In this document: positions 7,788 to 15,603 of the stretch, one piece after another
Layout: each line of letters starts with the position of its first letter
How positions within the stretch are numbered: position 1 is the stretch's first letter
From: Acidobacteriota bacterium
GTDB lineage: Bacteria > Acidobacteriota > Terriglobia > Bryobacterales > Bryobacteraceae
Direction of reading: 5' to 3'
Length of the DNA: 39,091 nt
NCBI GenBank assembly: GCA_003223115.1
Contig: QHXW01000224.1
Coordinates: 1 to 39,091 of the forward strand
The notes under the pieces: model-generated
What the model saw: the letters and a program-made list of their open reading frames with translations, nothing else
The model's database searches: none
What the model was told of the DNA's origin: nothing
Position numbers and translations under genes: made by a program

Positions 7788-10073
7788 ATGAGCGAAGCCG
7801 CCCTTTTGGAGCACATTGCGCGGCTGCCGCACGGCAAGGCCAATTACAAACAGTTGATTCGAGAGCTGGGTGCGCGCGGTGCGAGCCGGGAGGAACTGGA
7901 AATCCTGCTCGCCCGGCTGGTGGCCCGGGGTGATCTGATCGAGACGCGCGCCGGTCACTTCACCGCGGTCCGCGGCAACCGGGAATTCGCCGTAGGCCGC
8001 CTCTCGATGCATCGTGACGGGTACGGTTTCTTGATCTCGGATCATCCGCTCGAAGGCATAGCGGGAGACATTTATATTGGCGCCGATTCGGCCCGCAGCG
8101 CCATGCATGGTGATCGTGTGGTGGTTCGGATCGGGCGAGTGGCCCCGGACGGACGCGCTGACGGCGAACTCGTTAAGGTGATCAGACGAGCCCATCCCAC
8201 AGTGGTAGGCGAATTTCAGGTGCGTCCCCGCGGATTCTTCGTCATCCCGCATGACGAGCGCCTTCAGGATTGGGTCCAGATACCGGAAGACCTGGCCATT
8301 CCCGCTCCCACCGCTCAGATCGACCGGATTGGTCTCAAGCCGCTCGAGATTACCGATCCGGCGAAGCTCGACGGAATGATCGTGAACGTCGAACTGCTCG
8401 AATACCCGGCGGAGGGGCAGCGAGCCGTGGGGCGCGTGGTCGAAATTCTGGGCTTCCCGGATGATTTTGGCATCGATGTGGAAATCGTGATCCGCAAGCA
8501 TCATCTGCCGCATCGCTTCCCCGCGGATGTGGTCGAGCAGGCGGAAAGCATTCCAGGTGTGATTGCGGCTGGGGAACTTGTAGGGCGCGAAGATTTCCGC
8601 TCCCTGGACATCGTGACTATTGACGGCGAAACGGCTCGCGATTTTGACGACGCAGTGTGGGTGGACCGGCTGGCCGGAGGCAACTTCGCGCTCCAGGTGC
8701 ATATCGCCGATGTCAGCCACTACGTCAAGCCGGGAAGTCCCATAGATGCCGAGGCCCGCCTGCGGGGCACCAGCGTCTATTTCCCGGATCGGGCTGTCCC
8801 CATGCTTCCCTTCGAGCTTTCCATCAACATCTGCTCACTCAACCCGCACGTAGACCGCCTGGTGCTCTCGGCGCTGCTGGAATTCGATCATCAGGGCGAT
8901 CTGGTGTCGCAAAAATTCGTGCGCGGCGTCATTCGCAGCGCCGAGCGCATGACGTACACCGATGTCCACTTGCTGCTCGAAGGCGACGCCCGATTGCGCG
9001 ACCGCTACCGGGATCTGCTTCCACGCTTCGAGCTGATGAAGGAACTGGCGCTGATCTTGAATCGCAAGCGCATGCGCCGCGGCTCCATCGACTTCGATTT
9101 GCCAGAACCTTTGATCGAGTTCGACCAGTTCGGCGTCATGACCGGCGTGATTCGCCTGCCGCGCAACTTTGCGCATCGCATTATCGAGGAGTTCATGCTG
9201 TCCGCCAACGAAGCCGTGGCCGCGCACCTGGAAGCTTCGGGCTTACCCTCCATCTATCGCATTCATGAGCTGCCAGATCCTAAACGCGTCATGGAATTTG
9301 AAGAGGTGGCCGCGCACTTCGGTTTCTCGCTGGGCGTGGGGGCGATCCCGGTAAAAAAGTTCGGCTACGTCGATCAGCGGCGCGACGGTAAGGTGCGGCG
9401 CGAGGTGGTGCTGCCCGGAGAGGTCAAAATTTCATCGCGGCAGTATCAAAAACTGGTCGCGAAGCTCGAGGGTAAGCCCGAAGAGCGCATTTTGAGCTAT
9501 CTCATGCTGCGCTCTTTGAAGCAGGCGCGCTACTCCACCGATAATGTCGGGCATTTTGCGCTGGCGTCGCCCAGCTATACACATTTCACGTCGCCCATAC
9601 GCCGCTATCCGGATCTGATGGTGCACCGGCTGCTCGCCGCTGCGCTCGATGCCTGGGCGTATGCGACCGGGCCCGAGCTGTCGGCGGTGGCCGACGAGTG
9701 TTCGCAATCCGAGCGCCGGGCCGCCGAAGCCGAGCGCGAACTGGTGGAGTGGAAGAAAGCCAAATACATGGACCAGCGCGTCGGCGAAGAATTCGATGCG
9801 CTCGTGATCAGCACCACCAAGTACGGCCTTTTCGTGGAACTCGAGAACCTGTTCATCGAGGGTCTGGTGCCGATCGATTCCCTGCCCGGCGACCGCTACA
9901 GCTATCACGAAAACGTGCGCAAGATCATCGGCCGGCACACGCGCCGTGAGTTCTCCATCGGGGATAAAGTGCGTGTGCTGCTCGAGCGCGTGGACAGGCT
10001 CGAGCGCAAACTTCAATTCTCATTGGTGGAACCCGAGCGCGTCTCCACTAAACGAAAAAAGCGGCGGGGGTAA
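7788..10073 (+). CDS. rnr: Ribonuclease R
   Basis: 761 residues. It is a processive 3'-to-5' exoribonuclease that degrades structured RNA. Domain order is an N-terminal winged helix (about 1-65), cold-shock/OB domains (about 65-220), the RNB catalytic domain (about 245-580), and an S1 domain (about 640-730) followed by a short basic tail (KRKKRRG). The catalytic acidic cluster is in GETARDFDDAV near residues 278-290, with the later HFTSPIRRYPDL motif also present. The ATG at 7788 is preceded by GGGAG at suitable spacing. It diverges from the FecR-domain gene with about 120 bases between. Lys-rich C-terminal tails are typical of RNase R and separate it from RNase II. Confidence 0.95.
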   Translation: MSEAALLEHIARLPHGKANYKQLIRELGARGASREELEILLARLVARGDLIETRAGHFTAVRGNREFAVGRLSMHRDGYGFLISDHPLEGIAGDIYIGADSARSAMHGDRVVVRIGRVAPDGRADGELVKVIRRAHPTVVGEFQVRPRGFFVIPHDERLQDWVQIPEDLAIPAPTAQIDRIGLKPLEITDPAKLDGMIVNVELLEYPAEGQRAVGRVVEILGFPDDFGIDVEIVIRKHHLPHRFPADVVEQAESIPGVIAAGELVGREDFRSLDIVTIDGETARDFDDAVWVDRLAGGNFALQVHIADVSHYVKPGSPIDAEARLRGTSVYFPDRAVPMLPFELSINICSLNPHVDRLVLSALLEFDHQGDLVSQKFVRGVIRSAERMTYTDVHLLLEGDARLRDRYRDLLPRFELMKELALILNRKRMRRGSIDFDLPEPLIEFDQFGVMTGVIRLPRNFAHRIIEEFMLSANEAVAAHLEASGLPSIYRIHELPDPKRVMEFEEVAAHFGFSLGVGAIPVKKFGYVDQRRDGKVRREVVLPGEVKISSRQYQKLVAKLEGKPEERILSYLMLRSLKQARYSTDNVGHFALASPSYTHFTSPIRRYPDLMVHRLLAAALDAWAYATGPELSAVADECSQSERRAAEAERELVEWKKAKYMDQRVGEEFDALVISTTKYGLFVELENLFIEGLVPIDSLPGDRYSYHENVRKIIGRHTRREFSIGDKVRVLLERVDRLERKLQFSLVEPERVSTKRKKRRG

Positions 10074-10123
10074 ATGTCCCAAGCCTTTCATGAATGCCTG
10101 GCAAGAACCTTCTACTTTTCCCA

Positions 10124-10169
10124 TTGACACCGCACCCCGGCTCTGCTAACTTTTAATTCATTAAAAGTT
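10124..10169 (+). promoter_or_regulatory. Promoter of the BlaI-M56 operon with overlapping palindromic operator
   Basis: A consensus -35 box TTGACA (10124-10129) is followed after exactly 17 bases by TAACTT (10147-10152) as the -10 box. A perfect palindrome with 10-base arms AACTTTTAAT (10148-10157) and ATTAAAAGTT (10160-10169) and a TC spacer overlaps the -10 box and expected start site. This is where a BlaI/MecI dimer would block transcription, so autorepression is inferred. The gene start is 18 bases downstream. Confidence 0.8.
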
Positions 10170-10187
10170 GGTACAACCAGGTTCCGT

Positions 10188-10577
10188 ATGGCACGGCAAA
10201 AATCTCCAACGCTCACCGAAGCAGAATTGCGGCTCATGAATGTGGTCTGGGAAAAAGGGGCAGCCACAGCATCGGATGTGCTTGACGCCCTGCCCAGGAA
10301 GCCGGCGGCGGCTTACAGCACGGTGGTCACTACGCTGCGGATTCTCGAAGAAAAGGGTTACCTGCGGCACACCAAGGAGGGCCGTGCCTTTGTCTATCAT
10401 CCGGTGGTGGACCGCAGCGCGGCCAGCCTCGACGCCGTGCGGCTTCTGCTCCACCGTTTCTTTAAGAATTCTCCCGAACTGTTGGTTCTAAATGTCTTGA
10501 AGCACGAGCGGATTGACCCCGAAGAACTCAGGCGGCTCAAACAATTGATCGAAGAAAGCGAGGCGGAACAGTCATGA
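10188..10577 (+). CDS. BlaI/MecI-family transcriptional repressor
   Basis: 129 residues, the usual length. The N-terminal winged helix (about 8-75) shows the family pattern LTEAELRLMNVVWEKG, TVVTTLRILEEKGYL and GRAFVYHPVV. The C-terminal half (about 80-125) is the dimerisation part and contains the segment normally cut or destabilised upon signalling. It should bind the palindrome just upstream. The stop overlaps the start of the M56 protease gene by four bases (ATGA), so the two are translationally coupled, as in BlaI-BlaR1 pairs. No beta-lactamase lies downstream, so the regulated trait is not apparent. Confidence 0.93.
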   Translation: MARQKSPTLTEAELRLMNVVWEKGAATASDVLDALPRKPAAAYSTVVTTLRILEEKGYLRHTKEGRAFVYHPVVDRSAASLDAVRLLLHRFFKNSPELLVLNVLKHERIDPEELRRLKQLIEESEAEQS

Positions 10578-13570
10578 CCTGGCTTGCTCCTCTCAGTGTG
10601 ATCGCCCGCGCAATCCTGGAAGCGTTGTTCAACGGTCTTTGGCAAGGCTTGGCTGTCTCGGTGGCAGCGGCCTGTCTCATCTGGCTGAGCCGCCGTCCCA
10701 ACGCGGCCACACGTTACGCCGGTTGGTGGTTGGCCCTGGTGACCATTGCTGCGCTGCCCCTGACCGAACCCGGGGTGCGCTTCAGCCCTCCGCTGGCAGC
10801 GGGTCGTGTTGCCGGCGCTTCCGACTCGTTGTTGAGTCTGTCGGACGCGCGCCGGCGTGAAGCCGCTCGCCCAAGGACGCTGATCGCCTCTGCTCCGAAC
10901 CTACCCGTTTCAGACGAGACGATGTCGAGCCGGAACCTGCCAAGTTTGGGCGTTCGTGCGACAAACCCGTTGAACATGCCAGCAGCGAAATCCATCGAAA
11001 GCCGCTTACTCCCGAAATTACCGGTCACCACTTTCCATGTTGGCGATCGTTGGGCGCTGGTGCTATTCGCCGTGTGGCTTTTGGGCGCAGCGTGTATGCT
11101 GGCCCGGCCTCTCTGGAGTCTCACGCACATTGCCCGCATTCGGCGTCGTGCTCTGCCCCTGGGCGCAGAGCATCAGGCCCGTCTGGAAGCCTGGCTTCGA
11201 GTCTCAGGTGGACCACGCCGCGTCCGATTATGCGAAGCTGCCGGCGTTTCGACCCCGATGTCGGTGGGATTGCTCAACCCGCTGATCGTGATTCCGGGCG
11301 AACTCGCCAGTCAATTGAGCCCGGCCGAGTTCGATCACTTGCTGTTGCATGAGCTGGCGCATGTTCAACGCAACGACAACTGGACCCATTTGATTCAGAA
11401 ATTTGTTGAGGCGGTCCTTTTCTTCCATCCGGCTGTATGGTGGATCGGCAGGAAATTGGAACTGGAGCGCGAAAGCGCCTGTGATGATTGGGCGGTGTCT
11501 ATCACAGGTCAGCCCCGGCCTTACGCCGCGAGTCTGGCCAAGCTGGTGGAAGTTTCGGCGCCCTTGCGGGAGCCAATGCTCGCTACGGGAGTGTTTCGCC
11601 GGGCGCGGCAGATCTCGGTTCGCATCGAGCGGCTGCTGGACCGACGCCGGAATGCTAACGCCCGCATCTCGCGGAGCCTGATCTTGGCGATTGTCGTGGT
11701 GCTGGTCTCGATCGCAACAGTCTCGTCCCAAACCGGAGCAGTCCTCGCCAGACCGGCCGCCCAAGTCACCGAACGTCCAGACATTACCGCGGCAGCCGCG
11801 GGTCAGGACCAGGATGACGTCCAGGTTCAGGAGCTTGTAGATCGGATTCAGCAGCTCAAAGAACAGTTACGCCAAGCCGAAAACAGGGTGCGCAAAGCGC
11901 GGAAGATGACACCTCGCGCTGACAAACAAGTGCCGGCCGCGGAGAAATACCTCGAGCAATTTCAGGCACAAATACCGCAGATTGAAGAACAGCTTCAGGC
12001 CCTGAGCGAACAATCTCCTGAGGTCTTGATTCCGCAGGCCAGCCTCGAAATGCAAGCGCTTGGACAACAGATGGCGGCGCTGAACGCACGAAACGATTTG
12101 AACATGCTGCTTAACAGAAATCAGGCGCTGCTCGGTTCCCAGTTGAACCAGGCCGAGCAGCAGCTTCGCGAGCTCATGCAGCGCGACCAAATGCAGAATC
12201 GGGTGATGACCGACAACCTGGCTGAGTTGCACAACCTGGCCGAGGCCAAGGAGCTCGAACAAGTGAGCGCGTTGCTGGCGCAAACGGAGAAATTCGACCG
12301 CAGCAGCACGGAGTTCAACTACCAGCAATCCAATGGCATCTGGACGGGACTCAACTTCCGCACCAAGGGCCAAATCGAATTTGCCGAGGATGACTCCGAC
12401 GTGAAAAGCGTTTCGCCGGGCGGCTCCCTGACCATCGAAGAGCGGAAGGGTTGGACCACGCGCAAGTATGAAGTCACCGCAACCGAACGCCGCTATTGGG
12501 TAAATGGCGCGCCGAAGCCCCTGGATAACGAAGCCAGGGCCTGGATCGCCGCGGTACTGCCCTCAATCATCCGCGAGAGCGCCGTGGGCGCGGACGCGCG
12601 CGTGAAACGCATTCTGAAACAGCACGGAGTAAACGGCGTTCTCGCCGAAATCGGCAAAATCGCGAGCGACCACGCCAAACGGATTTATTTCGCGGAATTG
12701 TTCTCCAGTGAGCCGCTGCCGGCGGACGCACTGCAACGCGCCTCGAGGCAAATTGGCCGCGACATGGCATCGGACGGCGAGAAGGGCCGCTTGCTCATCG
12801 ATATCTTCCCTGCCTTTCTCAAGGAGTCCTCCGGGCGCGCCGAATTTTTCCATGCGGTGAACACCATAGCTTCAGACGGTGAGCACAGGCGCGTGCTTTT
12901 TGCAGTGCTCGAAAAAGACGGAGCCAGCAGGGACACTCTCGTCCTGGTGTTGAACTCAGCCGCGCGCATGGCCTCCGACGGTGAGAAGGGCCGCGTGTTG
13001 AGCCTGGCTGCGGACGCGCCGGCGTTTAACGATTCAGTCAGCGCTGATTTCCTGCATGCTGTAAACACGATGGCGTCCGATGGCGAGCATGCGCGCGTCC
13101 TCATGACTTTGATGCGCAAGGACAAGTTAGGCCGGGACACGCTGGTGATGGTTCTCAAGTCCGCGGGACGAATGGCCTCCGACGGTGAGAAGGGTCGGGT
13201 GCTGATTCGCGCGAGCGAGTTCTACACCAACGAACCCGGTGTTCGCTCGGCATTTTTCAACGCTGCGGCCGCCATGGCTTCGGACGGCGAACACGGCCAT
13301 GTGCTGACTGCTTTGATGGGCAAGAGCGTCCTGGATAAAGAAACTTTTATGGAGATCGCTCGTTCCGCGGCGCGGATGGTCTCCGATGGCGAGAAGGGCC
13401 GCGTGCTCCGTCAGGTCGCCGTGATCTGTCCAGGCGATGATGCCATGATCGACGCGCTGATGCAGGCAGTCTCAACCATCGCTTCCGACAGCGAATATCG
13501 TCGCGTCATGTCCGTCATGACCAGCCGTGGCGATGTCAGCGGAAAGATCGGCAAAATTCGGCACATCTGA
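10574..13570 (+). CDS. BlaR1-like M56 membrane metalloprotease with coiled coil and 34-residue repeat array
   Basis: 998 residues. The N-terminal part is a BlaR1/MecR1-type M56 module with hydrophobic segments at about 12-34, 45-62, 158-178 and 366-386. The zinc site HELAH is at 259-263 and the downstream Glu lies in ELERESACDDWA (about 297-307). M56 sensors cleave or inactivate their cognate BlaI repressor in the cytoplasm. After the last membrane segment there is no penicillin-binding sensor domain. Instead there is a Gln/Glu-rich coiled coil (about 415-575), a small beta-rich region (about 590-640), and nine repeats (696-998) built on an ASDGE core followed by K or H and RVL. The repeats should lie outside the cytoplasm and are the obvious candidate sensor surface. 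The ligand is unknown. Confidence 0.88.
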   Translation: MTWLAPLSVIARAILEALFNGLWQGLAVSVAAACLIWLSRRPNAATRYAGWWLALVTIAALPLTEPGVRFSPPLAAGRVAGASDSLLSLSDARRREAARPRTLIASAPNLPVSDETMSSRNLPSLGVRATNPLNMPAAKSIESRLLPKLPVTTFHVGDRWALVLFAVWLLGAACMLARPLWSLTHIARIRRRALPLGAEHQARLEAWLRVSGGPRRVRLCEAAGVSTPMSVGLLNPLIVIPGELASQLSPAEFDHLLLHELAHVQRNDNWTHLIQKFVEAVLFFHPAVWWIGRKLELERESACDDWAVSITGQPRPYAASLAKLVEVSAPLREPMLATGVFRRARQISVRIERLLDRRRNANARISRSLILAIVVVLVSIATVSSQTGAVLARPAAQVTERPDITAAAAGQDQDDVQVQELVDRIQQLKEQLRQAENRVRKARKMTPRADKQVPAAEKYLEQFQAQIPQIEEQLQALSEQSPEVLIPQASLEMQALGQQMAALNARNDLNMLLNRNQALLGSQLNQAEQQLRELMQRDQMQNRVMTDNLAELHNLAEAKELEQVSALLAQTEKFDRSSTEFNYQQSNGIWTGLNFRTKGQIEFAEDDSDVKSVSPGGSLTIEERKGWTTRKYEVTATERRYWVNGAPKPLDNEARAWIAAVLPSIIRESAVGADARVKRILKQHGVNGVLAEIGKIASDHAKRIYFAELFSSEPLPADALQRASRQIGRDMASDGEKGRLLIDIFPAFLKESSGRAEFFHAVNTIASDGEHRRVLFAVLEKDGASRDTLVLVLNSAARMASDGEKGRVLSLAADAPAFNDSVSADFLHAVNTMASDGEHARVLMTLMRKDKLGRDTLVMVLKSAGRMASDGEKGRVLIRASEFYTNEPGVRSAFFNAAAAMASDGEHGHVLTALMGKSVLDKETFMEIARSAARMVSDGEKGRVLRQVAVICPGDDAMIDALMQAVSTIASDSEYRRVMSVMTSRGDVSGKIGKIRHI
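12659..13567 (+). repeat. Nine tandem coding repeats, 34 residues (102 bases) each
   Basis: Repeat units begin at residues 696, 731, 765, 799, 833, 867, 901, 935 and 969 of the M56 protein: one step of 35 residues and then seven of exactly 34. The core is [MI]-[AV]-S-D-G-E-[KH]-x-x-V-L. The residue after Glu alternates K/H from unit 2 to unit 8, giving a 68-residue super-repeat. The second half of each unit is helix-compatible (for example DTLVMVLKSAGR, ADFLHAVNT). The last unit is truncated at the C-terminus. A two-helix solenoid is inferred from period and composition. Confidence 0.9.
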
Positions 13571-13647
13571 GCGATGTCGCCCCGATCTGGGTGTCCTCTG
13601 GAGGGCGGACCACTGCCTGGAGCCGGAGGAACCCCAGTTAAATACCC

Positions 13648-13665
13648 CCGATTCTCGAGAATCGG
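13648..13665. other. 18-bp perfect palindrome after the M56 gene
   Basis: CCGATTCTCGAGAATCGG reads the same on both strands. It lies 78 bases after the M56 stop codon. No T run follows, so intrinsic termination is doubtful; it could be a termination/decay structure or a protein site. The rest of 13571-13818 shows no supported gene. Confidence 0.4.
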
Positions 13666-13818
13666 AGGCGATTCACAGCAGCCCGCCCACAGGCTTCGAG
13701 CGGGGGAAAACCCGGAATCGTAGTTGGCGGAGTGTAGCGCAAAATAAAACTGCCAGAGAGATCTTACATTCGTTCTCCGGCAGTTCACCCGGCTAGACCT
13801 GAATGACGGCTCCTCAAT

Positions 13819-14206
13819 GCGAGTCCGGTGGCGCATCAGTCCGACTGCCACCAGTCCAGACCTCAGCAGCATGAGGGTCACAGGTTCAGGCACTTCGTTG
13901 CCTTGTCGCGCCGTGCCCGCGATTTGTAGTTAAAGATACAGGTCCTGGCTCCTCCACCCGGATGCAGCACTCATTGGGGTTGAAGGTTCGTGTTACCGGG
14001 CCGTTCCTCGCCACATTGGCGCTCACGAGATCCACTTCGGGAGCCGCGTTTCTCGCGGCCGCGATGATCCGAAAATTACTGAATGGGAGCCGCCCGACCG
14101 AGCAGCTCAGACCGGATACATTCGTTGGTCCGGTACACAATTGTGCCGCGCCGGCCAAACCCGAGAGCGCCAGCCCGGCAATAAGGAGACATGAGAACCG
14201 TTTCAC
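13819..14206 (-). pseudogene. Broken PEP-CTERM sorting-domain protein gene
   Basis: The start is a GTG at 14206 with GGAGGAAG about 7-9 bases upstream, opening a signal peptide (KRFSCLLIAGLALSGLAG). The first frame reads on to a stop near 13886-13888. The PEP-CTERM tail is in a neighbouring frame from about 13893 down to 13819: VPEPVTLMLLRSGLVAVGLM followed by the basic RHRTR. Such tails direct recognition by exosortase. A one-base shift near 13890-13905 separates signal peptide and sorting tail, and no stop follows the tail where expected. The body (about 100 residues) is also short for the family. It could be real decay or a base-call error plus a short gene. No exosortase gene is in the window. 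Confidence 0.65.
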
Positions 14207-14376
14207 GCTGTTTCTTCCTCCGATGCTCAAACAAAATCCGATGAAATACTCGGGTCTAGAGTCAGTTTAAGCATGCACCAAGCAAGGCAACAAGACTGCT
14301 TTACGACGTTCCACCAGATCGAAGTGCTAGAATGCACTGACCAGATTCTGCTTTCGTGAGCCTTTGCACGAGAACC

Positions 14377-15603
14377 ATGAAAATCCTGCGGATCGCTGCT
14401 CTCATCGTTTGCGCCATGGTATTGGCCGGCTTCATCGCCGGGCGCGAATTTGCGCGCGGGAGCCACCTTTCGCTGGTGGATTTTGCGGTTTTACTCACCA
14501 ATCCTCCCGCAGTCGGGGTCCTGGGGGGCGACTCGCTCGCGCGCTTACCCGTTGCATCCGCTGAAATCCTGCCGGGAAGCGTGTCACGCGCGGTCCGCTA
14601 CCAGGAAAAGAGTCAGTACCTGAACCACACGAGAACGGTGGTGACCCACACGATCGACGATGCGACCCAATACGTGCCTGTTTGTCTCGATACGCTCGAT
14701 AAGTATGGAGTGAAAGCCACCGTTTTCGTCAGTACCGAGGTGCAGCCCATTTCGCAGCTCTGGCCCCGGCTCGAACGGGCGGTTGGAAACGGCCATGAAA
14801 TCGGATCCCACTCGCGCCGGCACCAGTGCCACTGGCCGGACACGGCGATGTTTTGCTTTCGGGCTTATAGCGATTACGAATTGTCAGGTTCGCGCGGCGA
14901 TATTCTGCGGCATACGACTCAACCCTATGTCTGGTCCTGGTGTTATCCCTGCGGAAACTGCGCGGCCTTGGACTTCGTGCACAGGAAGACCGCGCACGCC
15001 GGATATCTGATAGCTCGTAACTATCCCGATGAAGTACACGACGGCCACGTGCTGCCGTACTTACAAACCTATGATGCTCACCCCTACAATGCGACTTACA
15101 CGCAGGTGGTGCAAAAAATGGGCGGCATCGCGCAGAACGGCCGCACCGGCGTGAGTGAGGTGAATGCCAAGTTCGACGAAGTCTACCAGCGTGGCGGCAT
15201 TTACAACTTCATGTCACACCCCCAGTGGCTCGATTATGGACCCGGCAAATTCTACGAAACAGCATTTGGCGCATATAGCCGGCCGTCAGGATATCTGGTA
15301 TGTGCCCATGGGGCGCTGTACACCTATCACACGGTCCGGGAGAGCACCTTGGTTCGCGCTCTCGATCCAAAACAGTCGAAAGGGAGATTCGCGACCTACA
15401 ACAATCTTGATCCGCATGTTTACATGAACGCCATCACCCTGGAATTTGACGCTGGTCCAGCAACCGGGATCTTCCCTAATGGCAGAGCGATCAACGAGCG
15501 AAGCTTGGGAGTGACGGATCGCTGGAATGAAGAATATTTTCGCCGTGAGGACGCGAGAATTTATCTGACTGTTCGGCCCAATCGTATTCTGGAGTTCAGA
15601 TGA
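14377..15603 (+). CDS. Exported polysaccharide-deacetylase-like (NodB-fold) protein
   Basis: 408 residues from the ATG at 14377, which opens a signal peptide or anchor (MKILRIAALIVCAMVLAGF); a GTG seven codons upstream (14356) is the alternative. Residues about 85-330 resemble the NodB/CE4 fold: THTIDDA (91-97, normally TFDDG), TVFVSTE, and GHEIGSHSRRH (139-149) with the metal-binding HxxxH. The usual RPPYG arginine motif is replaced by a Cys-rich segment (SWCYPCGNCAA). Catalysis is therefore possible but not assured; substrate unknown. Its TGA overlaps the ATG of the next gene (ATGA), so the two are co-translated and probably work together outside the cytoplasm. Confidence 0.75.
   Translation: MKILRIAALIVCAMVLAGFIAGREFARGSHLSLVDFAVLLTNPPAVGVLGGDSLARLPVASAEILPGSVSRAVRYQEKSQYLNHTRTVVTHTIDDATQYVPVCLDTLDKYGVKATVFVSTEVQPISQLWPRLERAVGNGHEIGSHSRRHQCHWPDTAMFCFRAYSDYELSGSRGDILRHTTQPYVWSWCYPCGNCAALDFVHRKTAHAGYLIARNYPDEVHDGHVLPYLQTYDAHPYNATYTQVVQKMGGIAQNGRTGVSEVNAKFDEVYQRGGIYNFMSHPQWLDYGPGKFYETAFGAYSRPSGYLVCAHGALYTYHTVRESTLVRALDPKQSKGRFATYNNLDPHVYMNAITLEFDAGPATGIFPNGRAINERSLGVTDRWNEEYFRREDARIYLTVRPNRILEFR

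Noticed and set aside
5837-7843. Longer start for the FecR-domain gene at 7843
   Set aside because: It would overlap the start of rnr; the internal ATG at 7666 has AGGAGG and a signal peptide.
7725-8720. 331-codon open frame on the minus strand over the rnr start
   Set aside because: It lies antisense to the well-supported RNase R gene, has no domain, and long antisense frames are expected in GC-rich coding DNA.
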